Notes: generated by a model not told the origin, from the sequence alone. A DNA stretch of 64,000 bases from Phycisphaerae bacterium (GCA_012729675.1 JAAYCR010000005.1:1-64000), one strand, 5' to 3'; shown: positions 1 through 9,594, counted from the stretch's first letter. Numbers and translations: made by a program.

Positions 1-148
1 ATGGTTTCGACGTTTGATCGAACGCAAAAGCAAACGGCGAGAGACAGCACGGTTTTATCATTACAAGCGACATAAGTTATTGGCTCCGTTAAGAGTTAAA
101 GAACGAAAATGAAATTGGACAGTACAACTATAACGAACCGAATATTTT

Positions 149-1195
149 ATGCAGTTTTCAAAAGATTCTATTATCGGATTATTCATTGGGCTTTTCTTCA
201 TTGCCGGTATTGCTTACGTGATGAATAGCCCCACGCTTTTGACATCCGCCGAACCTGCTCGCCAGATGCCGCAGGTCGATAGCAACCCAAGGGGGGGCTT
301 GGATGAAATTCGCTTCGCAGACCTTCAGATTGAGGCGGTTTTTATCGATATGGAACGATACCTTGGATGGTATCCAGATGATAAGAAACGCATAAAGCAC
401 GCCGCGGAAAAAGCAGTCTTGGAACTGAAGGCCGTTAAAGATTTCTTAAACCAATTAATTCTGCCCGACAATCTGGCAGAGTTGAAAGAGGAACAAATTG
501 AGCTTATTGTTGCATTATCCAACGCCTATAATCGCATTGAGTCCAAGAGTCCGGATCAGGTAGAGGGGGCACTTAGCCCGATTTTTTCACTTTATTCAAA
601 TTATTACGGTAAAATGCTTAAAACCTTGGAAAAGGCTGACCTCACAATTGACCCGCTTGAAGGATGTAATCCGATTCAGGAGCAGACCAGATATACCGCC
701 GATGAAAATGACCGTCAACTCTATTGGACTGCGGTTGAACAGATAGCAGGCGGCAATTATACTGCGGCGTATGACATGCTGTTGCCGGTGCAGAAAAAAT
801 ACGAAAACACGATATTCGGAACCTGTATTGATTTTAGATTGGCCTGTTGTCTTGTCCGTGCTGAATCATCCGAACAGGCTGTCGAAATATTGGCAGGGAT
901 TATTGACAGTCAATCTTACTGCCCTGTTCTTTATGATGCATTTATTCACTACCGGACACAGACACAGGCACTCAAATACGGCATGTCCAATTATTCCGAT
1001 ATTCCAAACTGGGACTACAATCTGATGCGGTGGAATGCAATACAGACCATCAGACGATATCTCATTGAAAAACCGGAAGATATGTGGGCACAGCATCAAG
1101 CTAACGAGCTTTTGACCCTGCCCAATATTGGATGTGGAGGGTCTTTTGGTAACGACAACATCACCTATTGGTTAGAACTGTATGGGGCAGAATAA
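149..1195 (+). CDS. Membrane-anchored protein of unknown function
   Basis: I do not recognise this family. The 348-residue product opens with one hydrophobic segment (about residues 8-25) after a short charged tail, so it is probably anchored in the inner membrane with the rest in the periplasm. The remainder is helical and hydrophilic. Residues about 190-260 (repeated alanine/tyrosine helices around GNYTAAYDMLLPVQKKY) resemble TPR-like helical pairs, but this is inferred by eye. Five cysteines lie in the C-terminal half, including a final GCGGSF segment. The start has no strong Shine-Dalgarno sequence. It lies on the same strand as the AAA+ ATPase gene, about 180 bp upstream, in an A+T-rich segment unlike the G+C-rich core, which suggests acquired DNA. 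Confidence 0.6.
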   Translation: MQFSKDSIIGLFIGLFFIAGIAYVMNSPTLLTSAEPARQMPQVDSNPRGGLDEIRFADLQIEAVFIDMERYLGWYPDDKKRIKHAAEKAVLELKAVKDFLNQLILPDNLAELKEEQIELIVALSNAYNRIESKSPDQVEGALSPIFSLYSNYYGKMLKTLEKADLTIDPLEGCNPIQEQTRYTADENDRQLYWTAVEQIAGGNYTAAYDMLLPVQKKYENTIFGTCIDFRLACCLVRAESSEQAVEILAGIIDSQSYCPVLYDAFIHYRTQTQALKYGMSNYSDIPNWDYNLMRWNAIQTIRRYLIEKPEDMWAQHQANELLTLPNIGCGGSFGNDNITYWLELYGAE

Positions 1196-1377
1196 GACCC
1201 ATAGTTATTTGATTTGACACTCAGCACGGCTGACCGAATCGGCATCACCAAATCTTAATATTTTCGGCTCATATTACGATTTATAATATGCTTCGGCACA
1301 CCCTGTCGTACCCCTCCCATATAATACTTCGTGGTTCAGGAACTCGGAGCGTTATTGAAATCAAAGGACAGAAAACT

Positions 1378-3351
1378 ATGGCAGACCTTGAAAATTTTGA
1401 AATTCAGTGCCCGCGATGCGGATTGCGTATTGATTTAAAGGACGACACCTTTTGTATGATTCCAGAACCGGAACCGACACACAAGCAATCCGAGAGCAAG
1501 CCAGTCTCCATGCAAGCGGATAATGATTTTTCACGAAAAGCAGCGGCACCATTTAAATCCGATGAAGAAATATTGGAGCTTATACTCCAGATATTTGAGT
1601 TGCGTAATTCATTGAACAAAAATATGTCTCTTTTAGGCGACGGCAAAAGCAATAATATAAATGCAGGGATTGAAATCAAGATGACAAATTATTTTCATAA
1701 GTGCATCGATTCAACAGATTCCAGCGTCTATATTGTTGATATTATCAAGAAGTTTAAGCTACGCCGGATTGAAAGAGAGGTCTTGTTGCTTTTTACCTTA
1801 AGTCATTTGGGGATTATTCGAGGGGTCTCCTCTGCTGCGGCCATGCAAAAATGGTTTGAACGAAGTGGCAAAACTGTGTTAAATGTCATAAGGACAATAA
1901 GTGAAGGCAGCAGATTATTGACATCCCGCCTGATTCAGCAAGACAGCGAGGACGATTCCTACTGCGTTGGCTCTGAATTTATAGAACCTCTTATCAACAA
2001 AACAAAACGGTTTGTCACCGGATGGGATGTCAAATCCTACAGTGCCTTGCTCGACAAGCTCTATGACATCTCAAAAGTTGCCAAAAACAGGGCGGATGCT
2101 ATCGAAAGAGTACAGGTCAGTTACCGCACACATACATCTGGAAAACACTTTACCAAGGTGATTGAAGACAATCTCTGGCGATTGAAAAATACTCTTGAGA
2201 AACACCCCAACTGGCCGCTCAACAAACTGATCAAGTCAAAACTGAATGATTCAGAAAAGCTTATCGTGTTGATATTAACCAGTAAAGATCTCGGACATTT
2301 TCGCCCTGATGATGAGTTATTCACAGGTATCGGTTTAGCCCGCTCTGTCAGCGGTAAAGTCCCCGATATAAGACATAATATGTTTCTTCTTAATCGTGAC
2401 CATAAATTACGCAGGGAGGAATATATCCGAGTCTGCGGAGGTCTTTCAAATACATATGAGACAGAAGACGAAGGCACCCTGCAAAGCTGTGAATTCGAGT
2501 TGACCACAAAGTCGCTTGAGCTATTTAAAATCAAACGTCAGCGTCGAGAAAGCCAGTCTGCCAGAAAACCTGTTGTGACATTTGACCAGTTGATATTTCC
2601 TGATGAAATGCAGGAGTTGATTGACATGTGTCTTTGTCAGATACAACACAAAAACATCCTTTTTGAGCAGTGGGGATTAGGTGACACACTCGCATACGGC
2701 AAAGGGGTTACTATGCTTTTTTCGGGTAGTCCGGGAACAGGAAAAACCGCCTGTGCCGAGGCAATCGCACATAAATTGAACAAGTCAATTATTGCTATCA
2801 ATTACGCGGAAATACAAAACTGCTGGGTTGGCCAAACAGAAAAAAATATTGTCAGGGCCTTCCGAGAGGCGACGGAGTCCGATTCCGTATTGCTTTGGGA
2901 TGAAGCCGATGCCATGTTCTATGACAGAGAGACAGCTTTTCGAAACTGGGAAGCTCGGACAGTTAATTTACTGTTACAGGAAATTGAACGTTTTGAAGGG
3001 GTATGTATATTGTCAACCAATCGAAAAGGATGCTTGGACAGTGCACTTAGCCGACGTATTTCTTTAAAGCTGGAATTTGATCTGCCAGTACAGAAGAATC
3101 GATACAGAATTTGGAAAAAGATAATTCCTTCCAAAATGCCCTTGGCCAGCGATGTGTCTATTCAGGAGTTAAGTCATACCGAGTTGTCGGGTGGTGAAAT
3201 TAAAAATGTTCTTGTTAATGCAGCTCGAATCGCACTGAAACGGAATGGAGGTTCTGCGGTAACCAAAACCGATTTTATGGAGGCCATTAAAATGGAGAAA
3301 GATGGTAGGTGGGGAAAAGGATTCTCCAAAAAGTTTGGATTTGGGACATAG
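1378..3351 (+). CDS. AAA+ ATPase with N-terminal zinc ribbon
   Basis: A single-module AAA+ ATPase of about 657 residues. The start at 1378 is preferred over an in-frame ATG 90 bp upstream because it follows AAAGGACAG and begins just before the CPRCG motif. That motif, with a later Cys, suggests a small zinc ribbon at residues 10-30. Residues about 60-420 are helical with winged-helix-like stretches and could bind substrate or DNA. The ATPase core has Walker A (GSPGTGKT, about residue 450), Walker B (LLWDEADAMF, about 502), a sensor-1-like LSTN and a double arginine (SRRISL) in the arginine-finger region, then a helical lid. This layout matches the CDC48/FtsH/spastin-like clade of remodelling ATPases, but no protease domain is present. 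The substrate is unknown. It may work with the membrane protein upstream. Confidence 0.8.
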   Translation: MADLENFEIQCPRCGLRIDLKDDTFCMIPEPEPTHKQSESKPVSMQADNDFSRKAAAPFKSDEEILELILQIFELRNSLNKNMSLLGDGKSNNINAGIEIKMTNYFHKCIDSTDSSVYIVDIIKKFKLRRIEREVLLLFTLSHLGIIRGVSSAAAMQKWFERSGKTVLNVIRTISEGSRLLTSRLIQQDSEDDSYCVGSEFIEPLINKTKRFVTGWDVKSYSALLDKLYDISKVAKNRADAIERVQVSYRTHTSGKHFTKVIEDNLWRLKNTLEKHPNWPLNKLIKSKLNDSEKLIVLILTSKDLGHFRPDDELFTGIGLARSVSGKVPDIRHNMFLLNRDHKLRREEYIRVCGGLSNTYETEDEGTLQSCEFELTTKSLELFKIKRQRRESQSARKPVVTFDQLIFPDEMQELIDMCLCQIQHKNILFEQWGLGDTLAYGKGVTMLFSGSPGTGKTACAEAIAHKLNKSIIAINYAEIQNCWVGQTEKNIVRAFREATESDSVLLWDEADAMFYDRETAFRNWEARTVNLLLQEIERFEGVCILSTNRKGCLDSALSRRISLKLEFDLPVQKNRYRIWKKIIPSKMPLASDVSIQELSHTELSGGEIKNVLVNAARIALKRNGGSAVTKTDFMEAIKMEKDGRWGKGFSKKFGFGT

Positions 3352-3445
3352 CGCAAATTGAAGACGAATCAGACGCAGTGTCTGTCTGCGGTTAGTTTTT
3401 GTGTTTGAATGGTTAAGAAAACTTTTTTTTGAAAGGACAGAAAAG

Positions 3446-4120
3446 ATGAAGAACAGGAGAATGACACTTTGGTTGGCAGTTGTACCGTTGATTATAAGTA
3501 CAGGAGCTGATGCGTTCATTGAGGTATCGATTACTGGAGGTAGCCATTTTCAAATAACCTCAGGTGATTGGTGGGTAAATGTGCATGACACGAGCAGTGT
3601 AGATATTTATGGGGGACAAATGTATGTATACCTTCACCAAAACAGCAAAGCAGATATTTTTGGCGGCACTGTATATTATCACGAGACTAAAGGCGAAAGT
3701 AGATCAAACATTTCAGGAGGTACAATTTGGACTCTTTGGGCAATCGACAGAAGTCGGTCAAATATTTCTGGTGGCAACACAGGAACAGTATATGCCAAAA
3801 ATCAAAGTAGAATAACTATTAGTGGCGGAATGGTAAACAAGGTAAGTGCCGCAGATTCTTCCTTTGTTAGATTTACTGGTTACGATTTTGAAGCATCAGA
3901 CGGGTTGAGCTTTGTTGGTGAACCTACTGTGGGTTGGCAAATCGCACTACATGGATGTGGTACTTTGTCGGGTAAATGGGCTGATGGGACAAGTTGGACA
4001 ACATCTATTGAAAATGGACGTAATATGCAAGTATATACAATCGTCCCAGAACCCACCACGCTGTTGATATTGGGTTTTGGCGGCTTGGGTTTGCTCAAGC
4101 CCAGAAATAGGTATTTTTAA
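3446..4120 (+). CDS. PEP-CTERM secreted protein with beta-solenoid repeats
   Basis: The start at 3446 follows GAAAGGACAG and gives a clean signal peptide (MKNRRMTLWLAVVPLIIST, cleaved near GADA). The body holds four to five degenerate repeats of about 20 residues ending in I-x-GG or ISGG, a pattern typical of right-handed beta-solenoids. The C-terminus is a PEP-CTERM sorting tag: VPEPTT, a hydrophobic stretch, and a short basic end (KPRNR). In PEP-CTERM systems an exosortase removes this tag and moves the protein to the surface; no exosortase gene is in the window. It follows the AAA+ gene by about 95 bp and ends at a hairpin. Ligand and function are unknown. Confidence 0.8.
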   Translation: MKNRRMTLWLAVVPLIISTGADAFIEVSITGGSHFQITSGDWWVNVHDTSSVDIYGGQMYVYLHQNSKADIFGGTVYYHETKGESRSNISGGTIWTLWAIDRSRSNISGGNTGTVYAKNQSRITISGGMVNKVSAADSSFVRFTGYDFEASDGLSFVGEPTVGWQIALHGCGTLSGKWADGTSWTTSIENGRNMQVYTIVPEPTTLLILGFGGLGLLKPRNRYF

Positions 4121-4137
4121 AAGGAGGGGTTTCCAAA

Positions 4138-4167
4138 GAGGTTCTATCTTGGTCAAGGTAGAACCTC
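4138..4167 (+). terminator. Hairpin terminator after the PEP-CTERM gene
   Basis: The arms GAGGTTCTATCTT and AAGGTAGAACCTC pair with one mismatch around a 4-base loop, followed by ATTTTCT. It lies 18 bp after the PEP-CTERM stop codon. The T run is short, so termination strength is uncertain. The hairpin is nearly symmetric and could also stop transcription from the minus-strand side. Confidence 0.6.
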
Positions 4168-4172
4168 ATTTT

Positions 4173-5066
4173 CTACCCCACCCGCACAATCGCCTCCAGC
4201 CGCTGTTCAGGCCAGGGATGCAGAATTTTCGCTGGGGGCAGTACGGCATCTGCAATCTTTGTCATTCGGTCCCAGTTAAGACGGCTTTTCTGGCTTCTCC
4301 GCTTCAGCGTTTTGTACCACATGCGCGTGACTTGGGTACAGAACGCCCCAAGCGTCTTCCAGTTTCCCGGAATGGCATGATATTGGTAGTACCCTCTGAC
4401 AACGGAACGCAGCCATTGGGCCTGTTCCCCAATGGGCTGATGCATGCGCTTTTGTAGTTCTGCCTTGACCTCGTGAAGTTTAGCATTAAACCGCTTCTTC
4501 ATCGTGATCCGACTGATCATAAACTTCCCGTTTTTGTTCACACCACAATAGTGTGTAAACCCAAGGAAGTCGAAGGTCTCTGGCTTCTTCCCGTCAAAAC
4601 GCCTGCAATCCCGTCGGGCAAAGTGCTTGAAACGGATGAGGCGCGTCTTTTCGGGGTGAAGTTTTAACGAGAACTTCTCCAATCTGTCGTGCAATTCTGT
4701 GTGAAACCGCTTCGCATCGTCTTCATACTGAAACCCTACGACAAAGTCGTCAGCCCAGCGAACGATAATCACATCACCGCGTGCATAGCGTTGCCTCCAC
4801 TGATGTACCCAGAGATCCAGAACATAGTGGAGATAAACGTTCGCCAGCAAGGGTGAAATGGATGCTCCTTGCGGGGAGCCTGCTCCGCTCGCTGTCCATT
4901 GCCCGTCCTCAATGACTCCGGCTTTCAACCACTTTCTGATCAGGCGAAGCATACGCTTATCGATAATGCGATGCTCCATAAACTTGATCATCCAGTTGTG
5001 GTTAATCGAATCGAAGTAACCTTGGACATCTGCATCAAGAATCCAGCTTATCTTCTTGAAACGTAT
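4173..5066 (-). pseudogene. Group II intron reverse transcriptase/maturase, 5'-truncated
   Basis: On the minus strand the frame runs from LDADVQGYFDSINHNW (5041 downward) to the stop at 4173. It carries the RT motif GSPQGASISPLLANVYLHY, the catalytic box as RWADDFVVG (WADD in place of the usual YADD), TFDFLGFTHY, and a C-terminal region resembling maturase domain X. These identify a group II intron-encoded RT of the LtrA type. The N-terminal RT blocks are missing: upstream the frame runs straight into IS66 sequence at about 5067. I found no domain V/VI ribozyme hairpin below 4173, so neither intron boundary is present. It is a fragment, though a protein starting at the internal ATG (4991) could be made. 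Confidence 0.85.
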
Positions 5067-5068
5067 TC

Positions 5069-5305
5069 CTAGAAGTAAGCATTTTTGCGGTGCAAAATTG
5101 CTTTTTTAAGGGCGCGTTCACAGATGTTATTGTCCAGGGGTGCCCCCGGCTGCCTTAAAAACAGCGTCAGTTCCTCCCAGTGCCGCAGCATATAGCCGAT
5201 CGCCTCCCCCCCCAGTCCGCTGTTGGGTTCGACCTTTTTTTGCTCAATCTGCTCGGCCAGCCAAATCTTCAGTTCCGCCATCCCCGGGCCGCTGTGGGTC
5301 CGATG
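5069..5305 (-). pseudogene. IS66-family transposase, C-terminal fragment
   Basis: The minus-strand frame contains LDWHRTHSGPGMAELKIWL, EAIGYMLRHWEELTLFL, PGAPLDNNICERALKKAI and HRKNAYF. This is the conserved C-terminal catalytic end of IS66-type DDE transposases; the Glu in CERAL fits the last acidic catalytic residue. The usual continuation after KNAYF (YKT and about 40 residues) is absent: the frame stops at once at the junction with the reverse transcriptase fragment. Upstream it is joined directly to asnS at about 5303. Both ends are therefore truncated and no terminal inverted repeat is visible. Confidence 0.85.
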
Positions 5306-5960
5306 CCAGTCGAGTCGTCCTTTTTTCGGCGCGGAATGTCGGCCCGAAGCAATACACCTTGCCAAAACTCATCGCCGCGCTTTCCAGATACAACTGCCCC
5401 GTCTGCGACAGAAACATCGGCTGGCCGAAATAATCGACCGCAAACAGCGTCTGCTCGCCCTCGCCCGCCGCGGCGGTAAAGATCGGTGTATCGACCAGCG
5501 TAAACCCGTTGTCGTTGAAAAACCGCCGGATGGCGTCGATGACCGTGTGCCGCACCCGCCCGATGCACCACGGCCGCTGGCTCCGCAGGTGCAGATGCCG
5601 GTTGCGCATCAGAAACTCCACCCCGTGCTCTTTGGGCGTGATCGGGTACTCCTCCGTCGGGCAGATCACCGCCGCATCCGTGACCGCCAGTTCCACCCCG
5701 CCCGGCGACCGCGGCTCGGCACGCACCGTACCGGTCACCGTCAGCGACGATTCCTGCCCCAGCCGCTTGACGGCCTCGAAGACCGCTTCGCTGACGCCGG
5801 CCGCCTCGACGACGCACTGACACAGACCCGTCCCGTCCCGCACCACCACAAACAGCACCTTGCCGCTTGCCCGGTTGTGATACACCCACCCGGCGAGCGT
5901 CACCGTTTGTCCGATATAATCCGAAAGCCGATTTATGGTTGTCTTTGTTGTCTCTGTCAT
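5303..5960 (-). pseudogene. asnS: Asparaginyl-tRNA synthetase, truncated after motif 2
   Basis: AsnRS charges tRNA-Asn with asparagine. The first ~218 residues are intact: an OB-fold anticodon-binding domain (about 10-110, with TLAGWVYHNR and VVRDGTG), then the class II core with FNDNGFTLVDTPIFT (motif 1 region) and GPTFRAEKRTTR (start of motif 2). The family continues with RHLTEFW and about 240 more residues holding the ATP site and motif 3; here it switches within a few bases into IS66 sequence. The product cannot be active. The start at 5960 follows AGGATAACGCA and lies 33 bp after the P-type ATPase stop, so it was probably the last gene of that operon. An intact copy elsewhere, a GatCAB route, or an assembly error must be considered. 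Confidence 0.88.
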
Positions 5961-5993
5961 TGCGTTATCCTGTGTCTGAAAACGGTACTTTCA

Positions 5994-8690
5994 TCATTCG
6001 TGTTTGGGCGCACGACCATGAACGCCGAGCCGTTTGAGTAGTTCCTCGACGACCCAGATGGTGCCGGCCATCAGCACGATACGGAGCCAGTCGGCCGCCG
6101 ACAGCGAGGTTGTGCCGAACAGCGTCCGCCCGACAGCGGTGTGGACGACGGCGACCTGCATCAGGATGGCTGCCGCGACGCCGGTCAGCAGCCATTTATT
6201 ACTGAATATGCCGATGGAAAAAATGGACTGGTAGTGGCTTCTGGCATTGAAGGCTTGGAACCACTGGAAGGCCGCCAGCGTCGTAAAGGCCACCGTCCGG
6301 GCGTATTCCAGCCCGCCGGGGCGTGCCCCATGGTACATCAGCAGTGTCCCGGCCGCCATCAGCGGTGTCAGCAGCACGATGCGACGAATCAAATCACCGG
6401 TCAAAATCGACTGGCGCGGGTCGCGCGGCGGCAGTTTAAGCACGTCCCAGTGCTTCGGTTCCACCCCCAGCGGAATCGTGCACGCCCCGTCGGTGACCAG
6501 ATTGATCCATAAAATCATCACCGCCGTCAGCGGCAGATCAAGCCCAATCAGCAGCGCCGCAACCATGGTCAAAATCTCGCCGATATTCGTGGCGACCAGA
6601 AAATACACCACGCGCCGAAGATTGCTGAAGATCACCCGTCCTTCTTCAATCGCGTGAACAATCGTCGCGAAGTTGTCATCCGTCAAAATCATATCGGACG
6701 CCTCCTTGGCCACTTCAGTGCCCGATTGTCCCATCGCAATCCCGATATCGGCGCCCTTCAGCGCCGGCGCATCGTTGACCCCGTCGCCGGTCATTGCCAC
6801 CACATGCCCCTTTTCGCGCAGCGCTTCCATAATCTTGAGCTTGTGCGCCGGCGAGACCCGCGCAAAGACCCCCGACCGCAGCGCCGCGGCGGCCAGTGCG
6901 GGCTTGTCCAGCGTATCAATCTCCGGCCCCGTCAGCGCCTGCCCATCGCCGGCGATGCCAACCTGTTTGGCAATCGCCAGCGCCGTGGCGGCGTGGTCGC
7001 CGGTAATCATCACCGGATGAATCCCGGCCTCTTTGGCCTGTCGGACGGCTTGGACGCTTTCTTCGCGAGGTGGGTCAATCATCGCCCACAGCCCCGCCAG
7101 CATCAGGCCGCCCTCGACGTCCTCCGGCGCGAGCGTCTGCTTGTCCTCTTCAAAATCGACATACGCTGCGGCCATCACCCGCAGCGCATCGTCTGCGAAA
7201 TCCTCAATCGCCTGTGCAACGGTCTGTTTTTGTTTGTCATCCATCACCACCCCATTGCCGTCCTTGAGCACATACGTGCAGAACTCCAGCAGGCGGTCGG
7301 CACCCCCTTTAACATACGCCCGCGTCCCCCGGCCCTCCTGCGAATGCAACGTTGCCATATATTTGCGCTCACTGGAAAACGGAATTTCACTTAGCCGCGG
7401 ACTGTCTTTTTGCAGCGCCTGCAGATCTATTCTTGTTTTCTGTGCCGCCGTCAGCAAAGCCGCCTCGCTCGGATTGCCGTCGGCCTGCCAGCGCCCGTCT
7501 TGTTCGTGAATGCGGGCATTGTTGTTCAGCACGCCCGTTTGCAGCAACACTTCCAGAGCCTTTGGCATGTGCTCGATTGTCTTGCCTGCCTGGTCTTTCA
7601 ATTGCCCCTTCGGTTCGTACCCTTCGCCCGTCAGTTCAAATGTCCTGCCGTCGGCCCACATCTTACGCACCGTCATCTGGTTTTTGGTCAGCGTACCGGT
7701 TTTGTCCGTACAGATCACCGTGGTCGATCCCAGCGTTTCGACCGCGGGCATGTGCCGGATAATCGCGTGCCGGTCCGCCATCCGCCGCACGCCCATCGCC
7801 AACGTTACGCTGATGACCGCCGGCAGCCCTTCAGGGATCGCCGAGACCGCAATCGCTACGGCAAACATAATCGCCTCGGTAACCTCATAAGCCCGCACAA
7901 TCTCCAGGGCCAGCACCACCAATGCCAGGCCGATACCCGCCGCCCCCAGTACGATACCCAGCGTATGCATCCGCTTTTGCAGCGGTGTTTGTTCGCGCAG
8001 TGTGGAGCGGACGGCGCCGGCGATCTGTCCCATTTGCGTCTGCATGCCCGTGTGTACCACCACCGCCCGGCCGCGGCCGCCGGTGACATTCGTGGACATC
8101 CAGACCATATTGCGGCGGTCCGCCATCGCCGTGCCCTCATCCAGCGTCTCGGATCGCTTGGCGACCGGCTGCGATTCGCCCGTCAGCGCCGATTCGTCCA
8201 CCTGAAGTTCTTCGGCGGCGAGCAGCCTCGCATCGGCGCTGACCCGGTCGCCGGTTTCCAGCAGCAAAACATCGCCCGGCACAACATCCGAGGCCTCGAC
8301 CTCGATCGGGTTGCCGTCTCGCAAGACCTTCGCGTGAAGCGAAGCCATCCGCCGCAGTGCCGCCAGCGCCCCCTCGGCCCGCCATTCCTGAAAAAAGCCC
8401 AGCAGGCTGTTGAACACGATCACACCGACAATGACGCCGGCGTCAATGAATTTGCCTGCCGCCAGCGACAGCACCGCCGCACCAATCAGCAGGTAAATCA
8501 GCGGATTGTGCACCTGGCGAATCAGCAGTTTCGCCGGGTTTACGCTCTCTTCAGCTTCCAGGGTATTGGGGCCGACCGTCTTCAGTCGCTGTGCGGCGTT
8601 TTCGGCACTGAGTCCTTCGGTTGCGCTTTCCAGTCGTTCTGTCACCGCTTCGGCCTCCAATGCGTGCCAAGCCGTTTGAGAGGTACTCAT
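5994..8690 (-). CDS. P-type cation-transporting ATPase (type II, Ca2+-ATPase-like)
   Basis: An 898-residue P-type pump that uses ATP to move cations across the membrane. The N-terminal cation-ATPase domain (WHALEAEAV...GLSAENAAQRL) is followed by TM1-2, the actuator loop with TGES, and the phosphorylation site CTDKTGTLTKNQM (about residue 328). The hinge TGDGVNDAPALK and a C-terminal six-helix bundle complete the family length. Ion-site residues match SERCA-type pumps: PEGLP in TM4, NIGEIL in TM5 and NLVTDG in TM6. This supports calcium or a related cation rather than a heavy metal; ion identity is inferred. The start has GGAG upstream. It is in a minus-strand run with potassium uptake genes, suggesting a joint role in ion homeostasis. 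Confidence 0.92.
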   Translation of the reverse strand: MSTSQTAWHALEAEAVTERLESATEGLSAENAAQRLKTVGPNTLEAEESVNPAKLLIRQVHNPLIYLLIGAAVLSLAAGKFIDAGVIVGVIVFNSLLGFFQEWRAEGALAALRRMASLHAKVLRDGNPIEVEASDVVPGDVLLLETGDRVSADARLLAAEELQVDESALTGESQPVAKRSETLDEGTAMADRRNMVWMSTNVTGGRGRAVVVHTGMQTQMGQIAGAVRSTLREQTPLQKRMHTLGIVLGAAGIGLALVVLALEIVRAYEVTEAIMFAVAIAVSAIPEGLPAVISVTLAMGVRRMADRHAIIRHMPAVETLGSTTVICTDKTGTLTKNQMTVRKMWADGRTFELTGEGYEPKGQLKDQAGKTIEHMPKALEVLLQTGVLNNNARIHEQDGRWQADGNPSEAALLTAAQKTRIDLQALQKDSPRLSEIPFSSERKYMATLHSQEGRGTRAYVKGGADRLLEFCTYVLKDGNGVVMDDKQKQTVAQAIEDFADDALRVMAAAYVDFEEDKQTLAPEDVEGGLMLAGLWAMIDPPREESVQAVRQAKEAGIHPVMITGDHAATALAIAKQVGIAGDGQALTGPEIDTLDKPALAAAALRSGVFARVSPAHKLKIMEALREKGHVVAMTGDGVNDAPALKGADIGIAMGQSGTEVAKEASDMILTDDNFATIVHAIEEGRVIFSNLRRVVYFLVATNIGEILTMVAALLIGLDLPLTAVMILWINLVTDGACTIPLGVEPKHWDVLKLPPRDPRQSILTGDLIRRIVLLTPLMAAGTLLMYHGARPGGLEYARTVAFTTLAAFQWFQAFNARSHYQSIFSIGIFSNKWLLTGVAAAILMQVAVVHTAVGRTLFGTTSLSAADWLRIVLMAGTIWVVEELLKRLGVHGRAPKHE

Positions 8691-8739
8691 CGCTGGTCTC
8701 CTGTCCCGTGCGTTATCATGTTCGAATCATTCATTGAAA

Positions 8740-9594
8740 TCACATTGCGGCTTTTGTCGCATTGCGCTGAATGTATTTGACCACCGCGTCGTCGTCGTTG
8801 GAGCCGATGATTTCGTCGGCGTGCTGTTTGACGATCTCTTCGGCGTTGGCTACCGCCACCGCTCGGCCGGCCTTTTGCAGCATCTTGATATCATTGATAT
8901 GGTCGCCGAAAACCGTCAGCTGCTCATTCGGAATACCCTCCATCTCCAGCAACGTCTCGATGGCCCGCGATTTGCACGCCTTACAGTCGTGGATCGTCAG
9001 CCACCAGTGGCCGGGGCTGTAGGGGTTTTCAAACAGGAAATTTTCCATCCTGCCCGGATACCGCTCGGCCAGCAGACCCGCCAGCACCGTCACGTTTTCC
9101 CGCGGCCCCATCACCGCAAACGCAATCACCTTGTCCCGAAGCGCGTCGGTCAGCCGCCCGATTCGCCGCAGCCGCTGGTCATGCTCCAGCTCGAGAATAT
9201 CGTGATACCACTGCATCTCGGCGTTGATCAGCCGCTCCCAATACAGACAGTCCTCCGCCCCGTTGTGCGCGACCACAAACGGCAGCAGCCCCTCGTCCAG
9301 AATGTGCGCATAGATCGCCCCGGCCAGTTCCCCATCCAAATGATTGATCACATAGTGCCGCCCCGTCGCATAATCGGTCAGGTACGCCCCGTTGACGGCA
9401 ATCACCGGCAGCCGTAGCGGCAGATCGCCGAGAATCGGCGTCATCTCCGCCCACGCCCGCCCGCTGGCCACCGTAAACCGCACCCCCGCCGCCAACAATT
9501 CGGCCAGCGTCTGCCGACTATAGTCCGACAGTCGCCCCGCCGTCTGCAACAGCGTCCCGTCCATATCGGACACAAATATTAAACCATTGTTCAT
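8740..9594 (-). CDS. Cof-type HAD-IIB phosphatase
   Basis: A 284-residue haloacid-dehalogenase phosphatase of the Cof/YidA type. Motif I is SDMDGTLL near residue 9 (two catalytic aspartates), motif II is the Ser in VASGRAW (about 44), and motif III/IV is FGDHINDIKML (about 230), the diagnostic IIB signature. The large cap between motifs II and III fits subclass IIB. Relatives hydrolyse sugar phosphates, pyridoxal phosphate or nucleotide phosphates; the substrate cannot be told from sequence. It lies 49 bp upstream of the P-type ATPase on the same strand, and about 120 bp downstream of the KtrA-like gene, so co-transcription is likely. Confidence 0.9.
   Translation of the reverse strand: MNNGLIFVSDMDGTLLQTAGRLSDYSRQTLAELLAAGVRFTVASGRAWAEMTPILGDLPLRLPVIAVNGAYLTDYATGRHYVINHLDGELAGAIYAHILDEGLLPFVVAHNGAEDCLYWERLINAEMQWYHDILELEHDQRLRRIGRLTDALRDKVIAFAVMGPRENVTVLAGLLAERYPGRMENFLFENPYSPGHWWLTIHDCKACKSRAIETLLEMEGIPNEQLTVFGDHINDIKMLQKAGRAVAVANAEEIVKQHADEIIGSNDDDAVVKYIQRNATKAAM

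Noticed and set aside
1-60. 5' end of a tmRNA (GGTTTCGAC at 4-12 and GCAAACGGCGAGAG resembling a tag start)
   Set aside because: Only about 18 bases separate the two motifs, where a tmRNA needs about 60-80. The reading frame after GCAAAC has no ALAA end, and no TpsiC/acceptor end occurs within the next 400 bases.
4100-4172. Group II intron domain V/VI after the RT fragment
   Set aside because: The only hairpin here (4138-4167) lacks the AGC/AY catalytic triad and bulge, and fits a terminator for the plus-strand gene.
7410-8780. Long plus-strand open frame opposite the P-type ATPase
   Set aside because: The minus-strand frame has every P-type ATPase motif. The opposite frame has no family features, and is rich in Arg/His as expected from G+C-rich antisense codons.
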